A DNA stretch of 64,000 nt from Okeania sp. SIO2C9 (lineage in GTDB: Bacteria; Cyanobacteriota; Cyanobacteriia; Cyanobacteriales; Microcoleaceae). This document shows positions 9,885-19,541 of the stretch, one piece after another. Position numbers and translations under genes: made by a program. Location: assembly GCF_010672455.1 (NCBI RefSeq), contig NZ_JAAHGO010000019.1, positions 80,640-144,639 on the forward strand. Reading direction: 5' to 3'. A model generated the notes under the pieces. The model had not been told where the DNA came from. It ran no database searches and was given only the letters and a program-made list of their open reading frames with translations. Numbering within the stretch: position 1 is the stretch's first letter; every line of letters begins with the position of its first letter.

Positions 9885-11705
9885 TCAAATTTCGTTTAAT
9901 TGGAAATTATCCCAGGGTTTTTGGAGCAACCAACGCCACACTTGCCAGTAAAACAAAAGTTCCTGCTCATAAGAAAACTTGCCTGGGTTACTGTTAGTAA
10001 AATCTTGAATAAGTCTAACTTGGTCAGAGTTAAGATCGGGATGACCAATATCTACCCGACCAATAACCTGACCCAAAAACTGAGAAGGCTGAAAAAAACT
10101 TTGGTGGGGTGGCACTCCTAAAATTTTCAGCAACCCACGTCCTATTTTCCCTTTTCCTAAAGCTAACTGAAGTTTGTAGGCGTTCATAAATATTTCATGC
10201 CACAGAGAAAAAGCTTGAGGAGATACTAATTTACCCCCAGAAACAAATGGTACGGTTAACATTTTTGGGAAGTGTTGCTGAAATATCTGCTTATATAGTC
10301 TAAACTCGGTCTTAACTTCAAAGGGTAAAGCAGCAGCGATCGCCCAGAAATCTTTTGTTAGTCCAGGGGTAAAAGTTGGGACAATATTGAAATATATTTG
10401 TAGAGGGTTTGGTGCAATACGGTTACGAGTACGGTTGCGGATAATAAATTCAGACACTCCAAAACCATCATCACTATACTGAGACTTTTCTGCCTCTAAC
10501 TTCTCTAAAAATTCTGTCTGGATCTGCTTTGCCAAGGATGGGGCAAAAATTTTATGAATTGCCTGCCATTGAGGAGAATTAGGTGGCATTGCCAGAGTAG
10601 CCAAGTATTCAGAAAAACCTCCTCTTGGTTGTTTTCCCACAGGTACAAGTATTGCTCCGGGATAACACCCCTCCCACACAGCACCCATATTAGGCTCCAA
10701 ATGCTGCAATACCTGAGAAATAAATAAAAACAAGCTTGGTGTCGCCACCTCATTCATCACTAGATAATCCAAATAAGCCTGAGACGAGAAAAAATCTGGG
10801 TCTGAAGATATCCTCTTGACCGACGCTCTCACCTTCTTCGCCACCCACTCCGCATAAATACCATCAGCACCAAAAAATTCGTCCTCATGGGTCAGAATAA
10901 CTGTCCGAGCATCAATACCCATCTTATAGAGTAAGGCCAACAATAACCGAGAATCAAATCCACCACTCAATAATATTGTGCCTGGTTGCTGATAAGCCAG
11001 ATAACCTTTGATATTCTGTTCCAATAGCTCAATTATCTGTCCCGTATCTACATCGGCCAAAGTTTTTTCGGGTTGGGGTTGAGGCCAATGCCAATAATTC
11101 TTTTCTTCCAGGCGATCGCTACTATGGTCATAAATCAAAATCGCACCGGGAGGCACACGCTTAACTTTATCAAGAGTAGTATCATTGCCCAGAGTATGAC
11201 CAAAGGTGACAAAAGCACCCCAGGCACCAGGGTTCATTTCTAAATCTATTAATCCACTAGCAGCGATCGCTTTAATTTCACTGGCCACTAACAATTTGCC
11301 AGAGACCCTGGCCATATACAAAGGCTGCATCCCCAGAATATCTGTGACGATGGCTAATTTACTTGCTTTTTGGTCCCAATATAAAGCTACAAAAGCTCCA
11401 TCAAATTCTGTCAATGCTTCAGCAGCAGTCTGATAATCTAACTCGACAATTTGATTTAATTTTTGTTCTAAATTCCCATTAGTAATAATAGGTATTCCGG
11501 CAATAATTAATTGATTATTAGTAGTACTTGTTCGGTGTAGATAAATATTACCAGTAGTTCCTGTGGCAGTGGTGATTTTTGCCATAAAACCACCAGAAAC
11601 TTTGAATATTTCTGACTTATTTAACTGCGCCCTGATTTGAGCATCAGCCATCGATTTTATTGTCTGTTGCTGACAATTTTCTCCAAAAATTCCTGCTAGT
11701 TTCAT
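9885..11705 (-). CDS. Second asparagine synthetase-like protein (nucleophile Cys replaced by Ala)
   Basis: A 606-residue paralogue of the neighbouring gene. The N-terminus reads MKLAGIFGEN. Aligned with the canonical MCGIFG, the nucleophile position is Ala4, so glutaminase activity should be lost. The PP-loop SGGFDS at 247-252 is intact, with downstream conserved residues typical of the synthetase domain, so ATP-dependent activation of a carboxylate is plausible. It starts 3 bp downstream of the CapK-like gene and ends 22 bp before the first paralogue, which implies one transcript. Two synthetase-like proteins side by side could act on different substrates or as a heteromer. It is unlikely to be the housekeeping asnB. 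Confidence 0.8.
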   Translation of the reverse strand: MKLAGIFGENCQQQTIKSMADAQIRAQLNKSEIFKVSGGFMAKITTATGTTGNIYLHRTSTTNNQLIIAGIPIITNGNLEQKLNQIVELDYQTAAEALTEFDGAFVALYWDQKASKLAIVTDILGMQPLYMARVSGKLLVASEIKAIAASGLIDLEMNPGAWGAFVTFGHTLGNDTTLDKVKRVPPGAILIYDHSSDRLEEKNYWHWPQPQPEKTLADVDTGQIIELLEQNIKGYLAYQQPGTILLSGGFDSRLLLALLYKMGIDARTVILTHEDEFFGADGIYAEWVAKKVRASVKRISSDPDFFSSQAYLDYLVMNEVATPSLFLFISQVLQHLEPNMGAVWEGCYPGAILVPVGKQPRGGFSEYLATLAMPPNSPQWQAIHKIFAPSLAKQIQTEFLEKLEAEKSQYSDDGFGVSEFIIRNRTRNRIAPNPLQIYFNIVPTFTPGLTKDFWAIAAALPFEVKTEFRLYKQIFQQHFPKMLTVPFVSGGKLVSPQAFSLWHEIFMNAYKLQLALGKGKIGRGLLKILGVPPHQSFFQPSQFLGQVIGRVDIGHPDLNSDQVRLIQDFTNSNPGKFSYEQELLFYWQVWRWLLQKPWDNFQLNEI

Positions 11706-11708
11706 TGA

Positions 11709-13052
11709 TTAAAGTTCTACCAAACTACGAGTATAAAGTAGTTTACCTTGGGGTGTTCTAGGTACTTCCTCTACCTGATGCCATTTTATCTCACATTTTT
11801 CACCCATAACCTGTTTAACTTTATCACAAATTTCTGCCATTTCACTCTCTACAGGCTGACCGATAGGCACATAATAAATGTCTATTTTTTCAAAGTCTGT
11901 TTGTAATACTTGAAATTCATCTATCCAGTTTCTGAAATAAAATTGACGAGTAAAATATCCCCCATCTACTAGGGTTCCTTCTCTGGTAATAAAATGGTCT
12001 TTAATTCTACCAGTAATTTTTTCTAAAGTAGGTAATTTACTACCACAATTACAAGGTTTACCTAAAATTCCTGTATCGCCAATTTCATAACGAATTAAAG
12101 GCATAGAATAATTATGTAAAGTTGTGATTAAAATTCTGCCTTCTTCCCCTGGTTGTACGGGTTTATTATTTTTATCAACAACTTCTAAGTGATTATTAAA
12201 ATTAAAAATGTGGATTTTTCCTTTTGCACATTCACCAGCGATCGCTCCTACTTCTCTAGAACCATAAAAATCGTAAATTTTGCAGTTAAAAACATCTTCT
12301 ATTAGTTCTCGCATGAATTGTCGTAAAGTTTCAGCAGAAGTATGTATTCTTTTTGGGCTGTGAATTGATAAATTATTTTCTTTAACAAATTTGGCTAACT
12401 GATATAGGGAACCTGCATAGGATTTAATTAATTTTGGTTTTTTCTGATTAATTACCTCTACATATTCATGCAAGTCCTCTTTTGTCATCTTGAAAGAATT
12501 TAAAAATGTTGTCTGAGGCTGAATTATAGTTAATAATTTTTGTCTAGTTGTCAAATTCTTTTTCTGAGTTTGCTGCTGAATATCTGTTTGAGAACCCCAC
12601 AAAATAACTTGAGAAGTAACCACTGCTTCAATATCTAAAAATTGGCGATAAAAAAATAGTTCTGTAGCTTCTCGCCATTCCTCATATTCAGCATCTTGAA
12701 TTACTTGTAATGGTTTTCCTGTTGAGCCACCGGAACTATTAAAATAATAACCACGACTTGCCAATTCATCTGACTTGAGATTGTCAAAATTTTCCCGAAT
12801 AATTGATTTAGTTAAAATCGGCAATTCAGAAAAGTTAGAACTATTGTAGCTGTGACTAGAGATTAAATTTTTGTAGTAGGGAATATGTGCTGTGGCATAT
12901 TCTAGTAATGCAGATAAATAACTATTTGTTCTTGCTGGAGAATCATTAATTATTTGCTCATACAAAACTTCCCTTAAACTTAGATTTTTAGAGGTTAATT
13001 TTCTATAAATTTTGCGTGCCGAAACATAGACTTGACTAGGAATATCCATCAT
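11709..13052 (-). CDS. Phenylacetate-CoA ligase-like adenylating enzyme (CapK family)
   Basis: A 447-residue member of the ANL/CapK family found in capsule and exopolysaccharide loci. The phosphate-binding loop SSGGSTGKP is at 106-114. The adenylate-binding YGSREVGAIAGEC lies near 260 and IRYEIGDTG near 325, followed by CNCG and the hinge region GRIKD. These support carboxylate adenylation; the substrate is unknown. It is translationally close (3 bp) to the Cys-less asparagine-synthetase paralogue, so activation and amide-type transfer may be coupled. Downstream of its start lies a heptanucleotide repeat tract, which separates it from the glycosyltransferase upstream. Confidence 0.83.
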   Translation of the reverse strand: MMDIPSQVYVSARKIYRKLTSKNLSLREVLYEQIINDSPARTNSYLSALLEYATAHIPYYKNLISSHSYNSSNFSELPILTKSIIRENFDNLKSDELASRGYYFNSSGGSTGKPLQVIQDAEYEEWREATELFFYRQFLDIEAVVTSQVILWGSQTDIQQQTQKKNLTTRQKLLTIIQPQTTFLNSFKMTKEDLHEYVEVINQKKPKLIKSYAGSLYQLAKFVKENNLSIHSPKRIHTSAETLRQFMRELIEDVFNCKIYDFYGSREVGAIAGECAKGKIHIFNFNNHLEVVDKNNKPVQPGEEGRILITTLHNYSMPLIRYEIGDTGILGKPCNCGSKLPTLEKITGRIKDHFITREGTLVDGGYFTRQFYFRNWIDEFQVLQTDFEKIDIYYVPIGQPVESEMAEICDKVKQVMGEKCEIKWHQVEEVPRTPQGKLLYTRSLVEL

Positions 13053-13183
13053 AAAAAAAGAATATTTAAAAAACAGAAAAATTTCCGCAAAATATAGTGT
13101 TTCTCAAGTCAGAGATTGAATGTATCAGTCGAAGGAAAGGTTAAGACAGATCGACAGCTTAAAACTCAGACAACGTAAGATTT

Positions 13184-13253
13184 TTCCTTCTTCCTTCTTC
13201 CTTCTTCCTTCTTCCTTCTTCCTTCTTCCTTCTTCCTTCTTCCTTCTTCCTTC
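13184..13253. repeat. Heptanucleotide tandem repeat (TTCCTTC)10
   Basis: Ten perfect copies of TTCCTTC over 70 bp between the CapK-like gene and a glycosyltransferase. This is a short tandemly repeated (STRR-type) sequence of the sort common in filamentous cyanobacteria. Copy number is expected to vary between strains by slippage. Confidence 0.95.
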
Positions 13254-13264
13254 TGCTATATAGC

Positions 13265-14368
13265 CTAAGTTAAGCCTAAAAATTCGAGATATTGTTGAGC
13301 AACATTTTCTACTTTAAATTGTTCCAGCCAAGCTGAATTGACTTGCCGAGAATTACCTGATAGTATTTCTAAAATCGCCTTTGCTATGGCCTCATCATCT
13401 CCAACTTGTACAAGGGAACCATATTTACCACCATCGAGAATTTCTTCAGGGCCACAAGGACAATTAGTAGAAACTACAGGAGTTCCTAAAGCTAATGCTT
13501 CTATCAATACATTTGGTAAGCCTTCCCAGAGAGAAGATAGTACAAATACTGCTGCTTTTTTGAGGTAGGGATAAGGGTTATCAGCAAATCCTGGTAAAGC
13601 CACATCATTTTCTATATCTAGTTCCTTAATTAAGGCTTGAAGTTGTACTTTTTCACGACCCTTACCCAAAATCATCAAGCGACATGGCTTTGTCTGACGC
13701 ACTTTAGCAAAAGCTTTGATTAGAGTTGAAAAGTTTTTTTGTGGATCTAATCTCCCGACCCCAAGCACTACAGGTGGCTGTCCTAGCTGAAACCAAGGAT
13801 GGTCTAAAGTTTGTTGCGATTTTTCAAATATAGCAGGAGTAATAGTGGGGTTGTAAATAACTTTGATGCGTTTTGGAGAAATACCAGTAATATTAGCTAA
13901 ATCTTGAGCTACGCCGTTAGAGTTTGCGAGAATGCCATCTGCCAGAGGGTATAAAAGTTTTGTACTAATAGTTGACCACTTTTCACTACTGGGTTCATTT
14001 CCAGCGTGCATAGATAAAGCATTACGTTCTGAAACTATTACTCGCGTATTTACAAAAGCCAGACGTTTTGCCAAAATAGCTATTTCATTGGGATAATGCA
14101 AAAAGGAAAGCAAAACTTTTGGGCGCTCCTGCCGTAGATAACGCACTAACTTGGGAAGACCTGCTAAAGTTTTTTTAGTCTTAAGGTCAATAGTACTCAC
14201 TTCTGGCGGTACTTCTGATAAATATGGCCCTTCTGCCATATTCATCACTAAATCTACTTTTACCCCTTGTTTAATAAAAGCTGGCATTAAATTTACGAGT
14301 ACACGCTCTGCACCACCACCATATAAGAAGCGGATATGTATAGCTAAATGGGTTTGAGTTGTGGACAT
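13265..14368 (-). CDS. Glycosyltransferase family 4 (GT-B fold)
   Basis: A 367-residue GT4 enzyme. It has the N-terminal glycine-rich acceptor-side loop FLYGGGAERVLVNL and the donor-domain start GVGRLDPQKNFSTLI. The C-terminal EX7E motif (WEGLPNVLIEALALGTPVV) binds the nucleotide sugar. It is predicted to be cytoplasmic or membrane-peripheral and to add a sugar to the lipid-linked repeat unit of the locus polysaccharide. It lies 11 bp downstream of the HpsE-like gene, so the two are probably co-transcribed. Donor and acceptor cannot be read from the sequence. Confidence 0.85.
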   Translation of the reverse strand: MSTTQTHLAIHIRFLYGGGAERVLVNLMPAFIKQGVKVDLVMNMAEGPYLSEVPPEVSTIDLKTKKTLAGLPKLVRYLRQERPKVLLSFLHYPNEIAILAKRLAFVNTRVIVSERNALSMHAGNEPSSEKWSTISTKLLYPLADGILANSNGVAQDLANITGISPKRIKVIYNPTITPAIFEKSQQTLDHPWFQLGQPPVVLGVGRLDPQKNFSTLIKAFAKVRQTKPCRLMILGKGREKVQLQALIKELDIENDVALPGFADNPYPYLKKAAVFVLSSLWEGLPNVLIEALALGTPVVSTNCPCGPEEILDGGKYGSLVQVGDDEAIAKAILEILSGNSRQVNSAWLEQFKVENVAQQYLEFLGLT

Positions 14369-14378
14369 ACTTGAGCCT

Positions 14379-15368
14379 CTACTGCTGAGAGAACGATTTG
14401 TATTTTTTCATCATAACTTGCTTGCTTCTTGTCACCCTTTTTAAATAATAAAAAGGACTAAGCAAACTTCCCCATAAAAATTCAAATTTGAATGCTGCAA
14501 TTAAGTTTTTTTTCACCTGAAACCTGTACTCAATTAAAAGTAATAAAATTCGCTTAATATTTCCTAGTATAGTCTTCAGAAAAATCAAGGGTTTCTCCCA
14601 ATTTGTAGCATTAATCATTCGTAGTTGAAAAGTTGCTAAACCTATCCCTTTTGCTAAAGGAATTAGATATTCTTTTTCTAGGCGGTACTTGGGAATTTTA
14701 TGGTGAATACACATAGTTGGATTGTAGCAAATTTTCCACCCTCCTTTATGTAAATAAAGTAAAGCCTCATAGTCTTCACCCGCAACGATTGAATTTCCAA
14801 CTCTTCCTATCAAAGCTAACCGAGTAGGGACATTTTCAGACCATGCTTGCTTTCTAACTACTAATCCGGCACCAGGAGGAAGTCTTAATTTTTCTGCTTC
14901 AAATAAAAAGGTTTCAGAACCATGTTCTCTAATAGCTAAAAAAGCTTGAATCGTATCAAATTTTTCTGGTGGATTGACTTCAAAATCCCCTATTATTCTA
15001 CCACTATATGCACCTGCTGTTTGATGTTCTTGACCAAATTTAACAACTTCAATCACCCAATCTGGTTCTGGCAAGTTATCATCGTCAAGAAAACCGATAA
15101 AATTACCATTAGCTTCTTCAATTGCTTTTTGTCTAGCAAATGCTAACCCTTGCTCTGGTTCAAAACAATATCTCAGTGGTATGTTATCTGGCCACTCAGA
15201 ACGAAAACTATTAACAACTTGAGTAAGACTATCGCTGCTATTATTATCAACGACAATTACTTCCCAAGAAATATTCTCTGTATTAATTTGCGATCGTAAC
15301 TTCTCTAATACTAAAGGCAGTCTATTCGCCCCATTATAGGTTGGTATAGCAACAGTAAAATCTAGCAT
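14379..15368 (-). CDS. hpsE: HpsE-type family 2 glycosyltransferase
   Basis: A 329-residue GT-A fold enzyme. Translation is placed at ATG 15366-15368 (MLDFTVAIPTYNGANRLP), preceded by AGGA at 7 nt spacing; an upstream in-frame extension of 41 residues does not look like the family. Motifs are VVDNNSSD near residue 43 and the metal-binding GFLDDDNLPEPDW near 90. The C-terminal part has basic and hydrophobic segments that may touch the membrane. It closely resembles the paralogue at 20606-21619. HpsE is one of the glycosyltransferases of hormogonium polysaccharide loci; the exact sugar is unknown. Confidence 0.82.
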   Translation of the reverse strand: MLDFTVAIPTYNGANRLPLVLEKLRSQINTENISWEVIVVDNNSSDSLTQVVNSFRSEWPDNIPLRYCFEPEQGLAFARQKAIEEANGNFIGFLDDDNLPEPDWVIEVVKFGQEHQTAGAYSGRIIGDFEVNPPEKFDTIQAFLAIREHGSETFLFEAEKLRLPPGAGLVVRKQAWSENVPTRLALIGRVGNSIVAGEDYEALLYLHKGGWKICYNPTMCIHHKIPKYRLEKEYLIPLAKGIGLATFQLRMINATNWEKPLIFLKTILGNIKRILLLLIEYRFQVKKNLIAAFKFEFLWGSLLSPFYYLKRVTRSKQVMMKKYKSFSQQ

Positions 15369-15824
15369 TATTTTTCCTAGTATACTATTTCTATTTAAAC
15401 CTAATCCACCATTGAATATAGGTATCAATATCCTTATAACTATACCAAATATCGGGATGTTGGTGATTACTTCAAAAAGTGAGGTTACCACATCAGTACT
15501 ATTACGAATAAAGTGAATAAACCTTGCATCTTTGAAATAGGTATTTTTTCAGTAAATTATATCAAAATCAGGCCTAGATTAAGGATCAAGCAAAATCTTA
15601 AATATTTTGAATAACTTTCTTTTTGAGAATGGTGGATAGGTACAGTACTAGCAAAAAATGAATTAGAATATTTTGGTTATTCCCTCAAGTGCTATTAACA
15701 ATTAAAGATAATATTTCATAACTTTAGACTAATGTAAATATAACCTTGATATTACCTAGTCTTTTTCCCTTTGTTTGGAAAAATGGTATATATAATTATA
15801 GCAAAGTTTTAAATTGAGTGATTT
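15369..15824. other. Divergent intergenic region
   Basis: 456 AT-rich bases between hpsE (minus) and the sulfotransferase (plus). A TATAAT at 15791-15796, 29 bases before the sulfotransferase ATG, could be a -10 box, but no well-spaced -35 box is evident. No small gene or repeat was recognised. Confidence 0.4.
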
Positions 15825-16787
15825 ATGGCTATTAACAAGTCACTAATAGCAGATCCTTTTCTGCTTGTGTACGATTCTAGATCCGGTTCCACTTTCCTCT
15901 CCAATTTACTCGTTAAGTCTGCACCGATTGCTATAGCACCAGAAAGTGATTTTATCAGCACTATTATCCAGAATTACCGTAAGAAAATAATTACAGACAA
16001 ACAAGATTTAGAAAACATTTTAGAAATTACATTTAGCGACAGGAAATTTAGTGATTGGCATCTGGAGCGTGATGAAATATCTAAGTATATTCAGCTTGAT
16101 TCTCCTACATCAATACGCGATTTTATTTTACTAATTTGTACCTTATATAAGGAGAAAAATTTTCCAGACTCTGAAGTATTTGGTCTTAAGAAATCAACTT
16201 ATTTAAAACTACATCGAACAATAAATGAATTCTTTCCTCAGTTTAAGTTTATTAGTATTGTTAGAGATGGTAGAGCTGTCTTTAACTCCAAAAAAAATAG
16301 TATATACTCTGTAACTGGTAAACCTTTTGAAACCAACCCCTACTCAGCAGCATTAGAATGGTCGAAAATTCTCAAATTAATTAGAGAAGTCGATCAGAAT
16401 TATCCTGGACGGATGGCTATTGTCCAATATGAACAGATGATTCAGGAACCAGAAGCAACTATAAACACCTTATGTCAATTTATAGGAGTCAAAAGTTCTG
16501 AAACTAATAATCAATATTCTATTCCCGATCGCTATGGCAAAGATTTGCATAAAAATGTCAATCAAGAACCTTTGACTTCTCGTATTGAGGCATGGCAGCA
16601 AGATTTATCAGATAGAGAAATTTTGGCTTTTGAAGTAGTTTCTCATCAAGATTTACTTCTGGAAAGCTACGATCTGCTCCATTCCAGAGTAGTTGTTACT
16701 ACGGTAGGTTTCTTCTGGAAAATAGTTCATACTATAAAAGTTCGTCTCAAAAGGTTTTTAATTTGGACAGGCGTTAGGCAATATTAA
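15825..16787 (+). CDS. PAPS-dependent sulfotransferase
   Basis: A 320-residue sulfotransferase. The 5'-phosphosulfate-binding loop is DSRSGSTFL at residues 17-25. The 3'-phosphate-binding region is FISIVRDGRAVFNSKKNS at about 142-159, with the conserved Arg and Ser. The enzyme is predicted to transfer sulfate from PAPS to a carbohydrate or lipid hydroxyl. It starts a plus-strand pair with a glycosyltransferase 23 bp downstream, inside a locus otherwise on the minus strand, so it may have been added as a unit. With the surrounding glycosyltransferases it suggests a sulfated polysaccharide; that is an inference. Confidence 0.85.
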   Translation: MAINKSLIADPFLLVYDSRSGSTFLSNLLVKSAPIAIAPESDFISTIIQNYRKKIITDKQDLENILEITFSDRKFSDWHLERDEISKYIQLDSPTSIRDFILLICTLYKEKNFPDSEVFGLKKSTYLKLHRTINEFFPQFKFISIVRDGRAVFNSKKNSIYSVTGKPFETNPYSAALEWSKILKLIREVDQNYPGRMAIVQYEQMIQEPEATINTLCQFIGVKSSETNNQYSIPDRYGKDLHKNVNQEPLTSRIEAWQQDLSDREILAFEVVSHQDLLLESYDLLHSRVVVTTVGFFWKIVHTIKVRLKRFLIWTGVRQY

Positions 16788-16810
16788 TTATACAACTTGG
16801 AGAAATTAAT

Positions 16811-18064
16811 ATGACTACCCTCGAGTCACTAATGTACATTTCTGCGGGGAATTTACCTTCCTTGTGGGCGAATACTGTACAGACAGCAAAAATGTCTCAA
16901 GCCTTTGCTCAAAAACTTAAGCATTTTGAACTGGTGACCAGTGGCGATATCTCTGCGACTTTCAGAGGAATGGATAAAGATTTTCAAGCCTGGTATAACT
17001 TGGAAAGACCTTATAATCTAGTTCGTCTGCCTCTGCACATTCAAGTAAATTATCCTTTTTCTAAATCTTATAGAAACTACTCATATTTTAGACTTGCAAC
17101 TCTATATGCTTGTTGGAAGTGTCCCTCCTTGGTTTATACTCGTACCCCAGAGATTGTAAATTTAATGACAAAATTTGGGATTCCTGTAGTATGGGAATGG
17201 CATGAACCAATACAGCCTAATTCTTCATTAGCACCACTCCTCACCTCTAACTATTTAATTGGCTTTGTCACCTTGTCACCCTATTTAATGGACTCTTTAA
17301 TCCAATCTAAAATAAGTCCCAATAAAGTGTTTATTAGTCCTAGTGCTGCAGATATTAGCAGTTTTTTACCTGCTCAAAGTAAGGCAGCAGCTCGCCAGAA
17401 ACTAGGGTTGCCACAAGATGCAAAAATTGCTTTATATTCTGGGCATTTATATAATTATAAAGGAATTCCTACTATCTTAGAAATTGCTCAACTTTTACCC
17501 GAATGTCAGTTTCTGTTGGTGGGTGGCTGGCAAAAAGATGTTGAGAGAGTGCGTTTGTCTTGTCAAGAGAGGCATTTAACAAATATCCAATTAACAGGTC
17601 ATGTCGCCCAGTCTGAACTTGCAACATATTTATATGCCTCTGATATTTTTTTATTACCAACAAGTCAAACTTGGGAACTGGCTCAAACCACATCACCACT
17701 TAAATTATTTGATTACATGGCCACGAAAAGGCCGATCGTTGCATCAGCTCTCCCAACGATAATGCAAACAGTGGAAGATGGAGAAACGGCACTTCTAGTT
17801 AAATCAGATGAACCCAAGGCGTGGAAAGAAGCGATCGCTAAATTATTAAAAGATCGAACCTTGAGCGAACGTCTTGCTCAGAATGCTTTTCAAAAAGTTC
17901 AAACTTTGACTTGGGACAAACGTGCCGATGAAATTTTAAAGTTTGCAGCACATCAGTTACAAGGGGTTGACTCGCAAAATTTTCAACCTAGAATTAATCT
18001 GATTCGTCATACAATTAAAGATGTATATGGGAAACTAACTACTAAGTTCAAAGTAAATCCATAA
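16811..18064 (+). CDS. Glycosyltransferase family 4
   Basis: A 417-residue GT-B enzyme with an N-terminal acceptor domain (YISAGNLPSLWANTVQTAKM) and a donor-side domain starting ALYSGHLYNYKGIPTI. It has a C-terminal DIFLLPTSQTWELAQTTSPL region where the usual EX7E is altered, followed by LKLFDYMATKRPIVAS. AGAAATTAATATG gives only a weak ribosome binding site. It follows the sulfotransferase by 23 bp on the plus strand. Its last 17 bases overlap the 3' end of the convergent glycosyltransferase. It is probably part of the polysaccharide pathway. Confidence 0.82.
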   Translation: MTTLESLMYISAGNLPSLWANTVQTAKMSQAFAQKLKHFELVTSGDISATFRGMDKDFQAWYNLERPYNLVRLPLHIQVNYPFSKSYRNYSYFRLATLYACWKCPSLVYTRTPEIVNLMTKFGIPVVWEWHEPIQPNSSLAPLLTSNYLIGFVTLSPYLMDSLIQSKISPNKVFISPSAADISSFLPAQSKAAARQKLGLPQDAKIALYSGHLYNYKGIPTILEIAQLLPECQFLLVGGWQKDVERVRLSCQERHLTNIQLTGHVAQSELATYLYASDIFLLPTSQTWELAQTTSPLKLFDYMATKRPIVASALPTIMQTVEDGETALLVKSDEPKAWKEAIAKLLKDRTLSERLAQNAFQKVQTLTWDKRADEILKFAAHQLQGVDSQNFQPRINLIRHTIKDVYGKLTTKFKVNP

Positions 18065-19217
18065 ATATCTGTTTAGCCGTTTTTCCTACCACATCCCAAT
18101 TTAATCGTTGTTGATATTCTTTAAATGATGACATTGCTAATTTTTGATATCTAGGATAATCACTAATTCGGGAAATTATATAATCACAATATTCTTGAAT
18201 TTCTGCATCTAAAGCAAAAGTTTTACCATTAATATCTTCTTTAATTACAGTTGGAATACCTGCAATATCTTTAGTCAAACAAGGCACTCCAAAAGCATTA
18301 GCTTCTATCAAAACATTAGGAGCACAATCTTCTCTAGTTGGCAAAATCATAAAATGAGAATCAGCTACTAATTGCCTCATTTTTGACTCTCCTTCTGGTT
18401 TAGACTTATCAATATATCCCACTATATTAATAAAATCTGGTAAAGGTTTAATCGGAGGTTGACAGCCAATAATTGTTAGTTCAGCATTGAAACCCATTTC
18501 ATTTAACTGTTTAACAACTGCAACTGCAATATCTCCACCTTTTCTATGCCAATCTATGCCAGAAAATATTAACTTACAAGGTTTTTCTTTTCTTGATTTA
18601 ACAATATTTTCTATCTCTTCAACAGTTCTTCCTGGCTGAAGTTCAATATTAGCGCCCCTAGGAATTACATGAATTTTCGACTCATTAACTTTGTAATGTT
18701 TAACAGCATTTTCAGCAGCCCAATCTGAAGTAAATATCAAAAGTTTACATTTATCAATTGCTGCTTTTTCATAATTATAAATATTTCTTCTAGTTTCTTG
18801 AGGAATATTTTTTAAATAAGGATAAAAATCAATTAATTCTGCGACTACAGTATCTACCCACAGAACTATTGGCTGCTTACATTCTAAATAAGCAATAGGA
18901 TTTGCTCCTTCCACTGCTAAGACGATATCTGAATTTAACTTAGACAATTTTTGAGATATTTGACGGGCATATTCTTTACATACTATCAAGCTAGCCCAAC
19001 TATAATAATCCTTCTTAAATAAGTAACGATAGAACAGCCATTTACTCTTAGTTAACCAACCATACTTTTTTTCAAGTGGACCTACATAATCTAAAGTTAT
19101 TCCTTGATTTTCTAAGGTTTTTGCTATGTAGCTATTGGAGCCATAATTCCCACGTTTATGTTTAGACCAACTAGCAGAATTTTTTGTATCATAAGTAGTA
19201 ACATAAGCAATTTTCAT
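18048..19217 (-). CDS. Glycosyltransferase family 4
   Basis: A 389-residue GT4 enzyme. The N-terminus MKIAYVTTYDTKNSASWSK is an acceptor-domain start. FSGIDWHRKGGDIAV begins the donor domain, and PTREDCAPNVLIEANAFGVP carries the EX7E motif. It is on the minus strand, tail-to-tail with the plus-strand glycosyltransferase (17-bp overlap). It is separated by 324 bp from the next minus-strand gene, so it may have its own promoter. Substrate unknown. Confidence 0.83.
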   Translation of the reverse strand: MKIAYVTTYDTKNSASWSKHKRGNYGSNSYIAKTLENQGITLDYVGPLEKKYGWLTKSKWLFYRYLFKKDYYSWASLIVCKEYARQISQKLSKLNSDIVLAVEGANPIAYLECKQPIVLWVDTVVAELIDFYPYLKNIPQETRRNIYNYEKAAIDKCKLLIFTSDWAAENAVKHYKVNESKIHVIPRGANIELQPGRTVEEIENIVKSRKEKPCKLIFSGIDWHRKGGDIAVAVVKQLNEMGFNAELTIIGCQPPIKPLPDFINIVGYIDKSKPEGESKMRQLVADSHFMILPTREDCAPNVLIEANAFGVPCLTKDIAGIPTVIKEDINGKTFALDAEIQEYCDYIISRISDYPRYQKLAMSSFKEYQQRLNWDVVGKTAKQIFMDLL

Positions 19218-19541
19218 ATATTAATCTTGCCGTATTTTTTTTCAGTACAAATATTTTTCAACCATTTAAAATAAAAATTTCTAATAATTTGATTTAATGA
19301 TTTTCTGAATGACTTAAAATCAATTAATAACTGCACTTTTCTATGATTTTAATATCTTTAGATAAAACTCTGTATTGAATTGCACTTTTTTTTCACTCCA
19401 AACTAGGGCGATAACTCTTTGAAAATTTAGACCGGGGACGATAAACTAGATTACGACTAGTCAAATAAATACAGCCGTTACGACTAATCGGTACAGTTTA
19501 AACAGGGGATAAATTCACTTCCTATAGATAGATTCATATTT
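19218..19541. other. Intergenic region
   Basis: 324 AT-rich bases between two minus-strand glycosyltransferase genes. I see no coding frame, terminator hairpin or known repeat; it probably holds the promoter of the gene ending at 18048. Confidence 0.4.

Noticed and set aside
13184-13253. Possible CRISPR-like array
   Set aside because: Perfect 7-bp units with no spacers; a simple tandem repeat.
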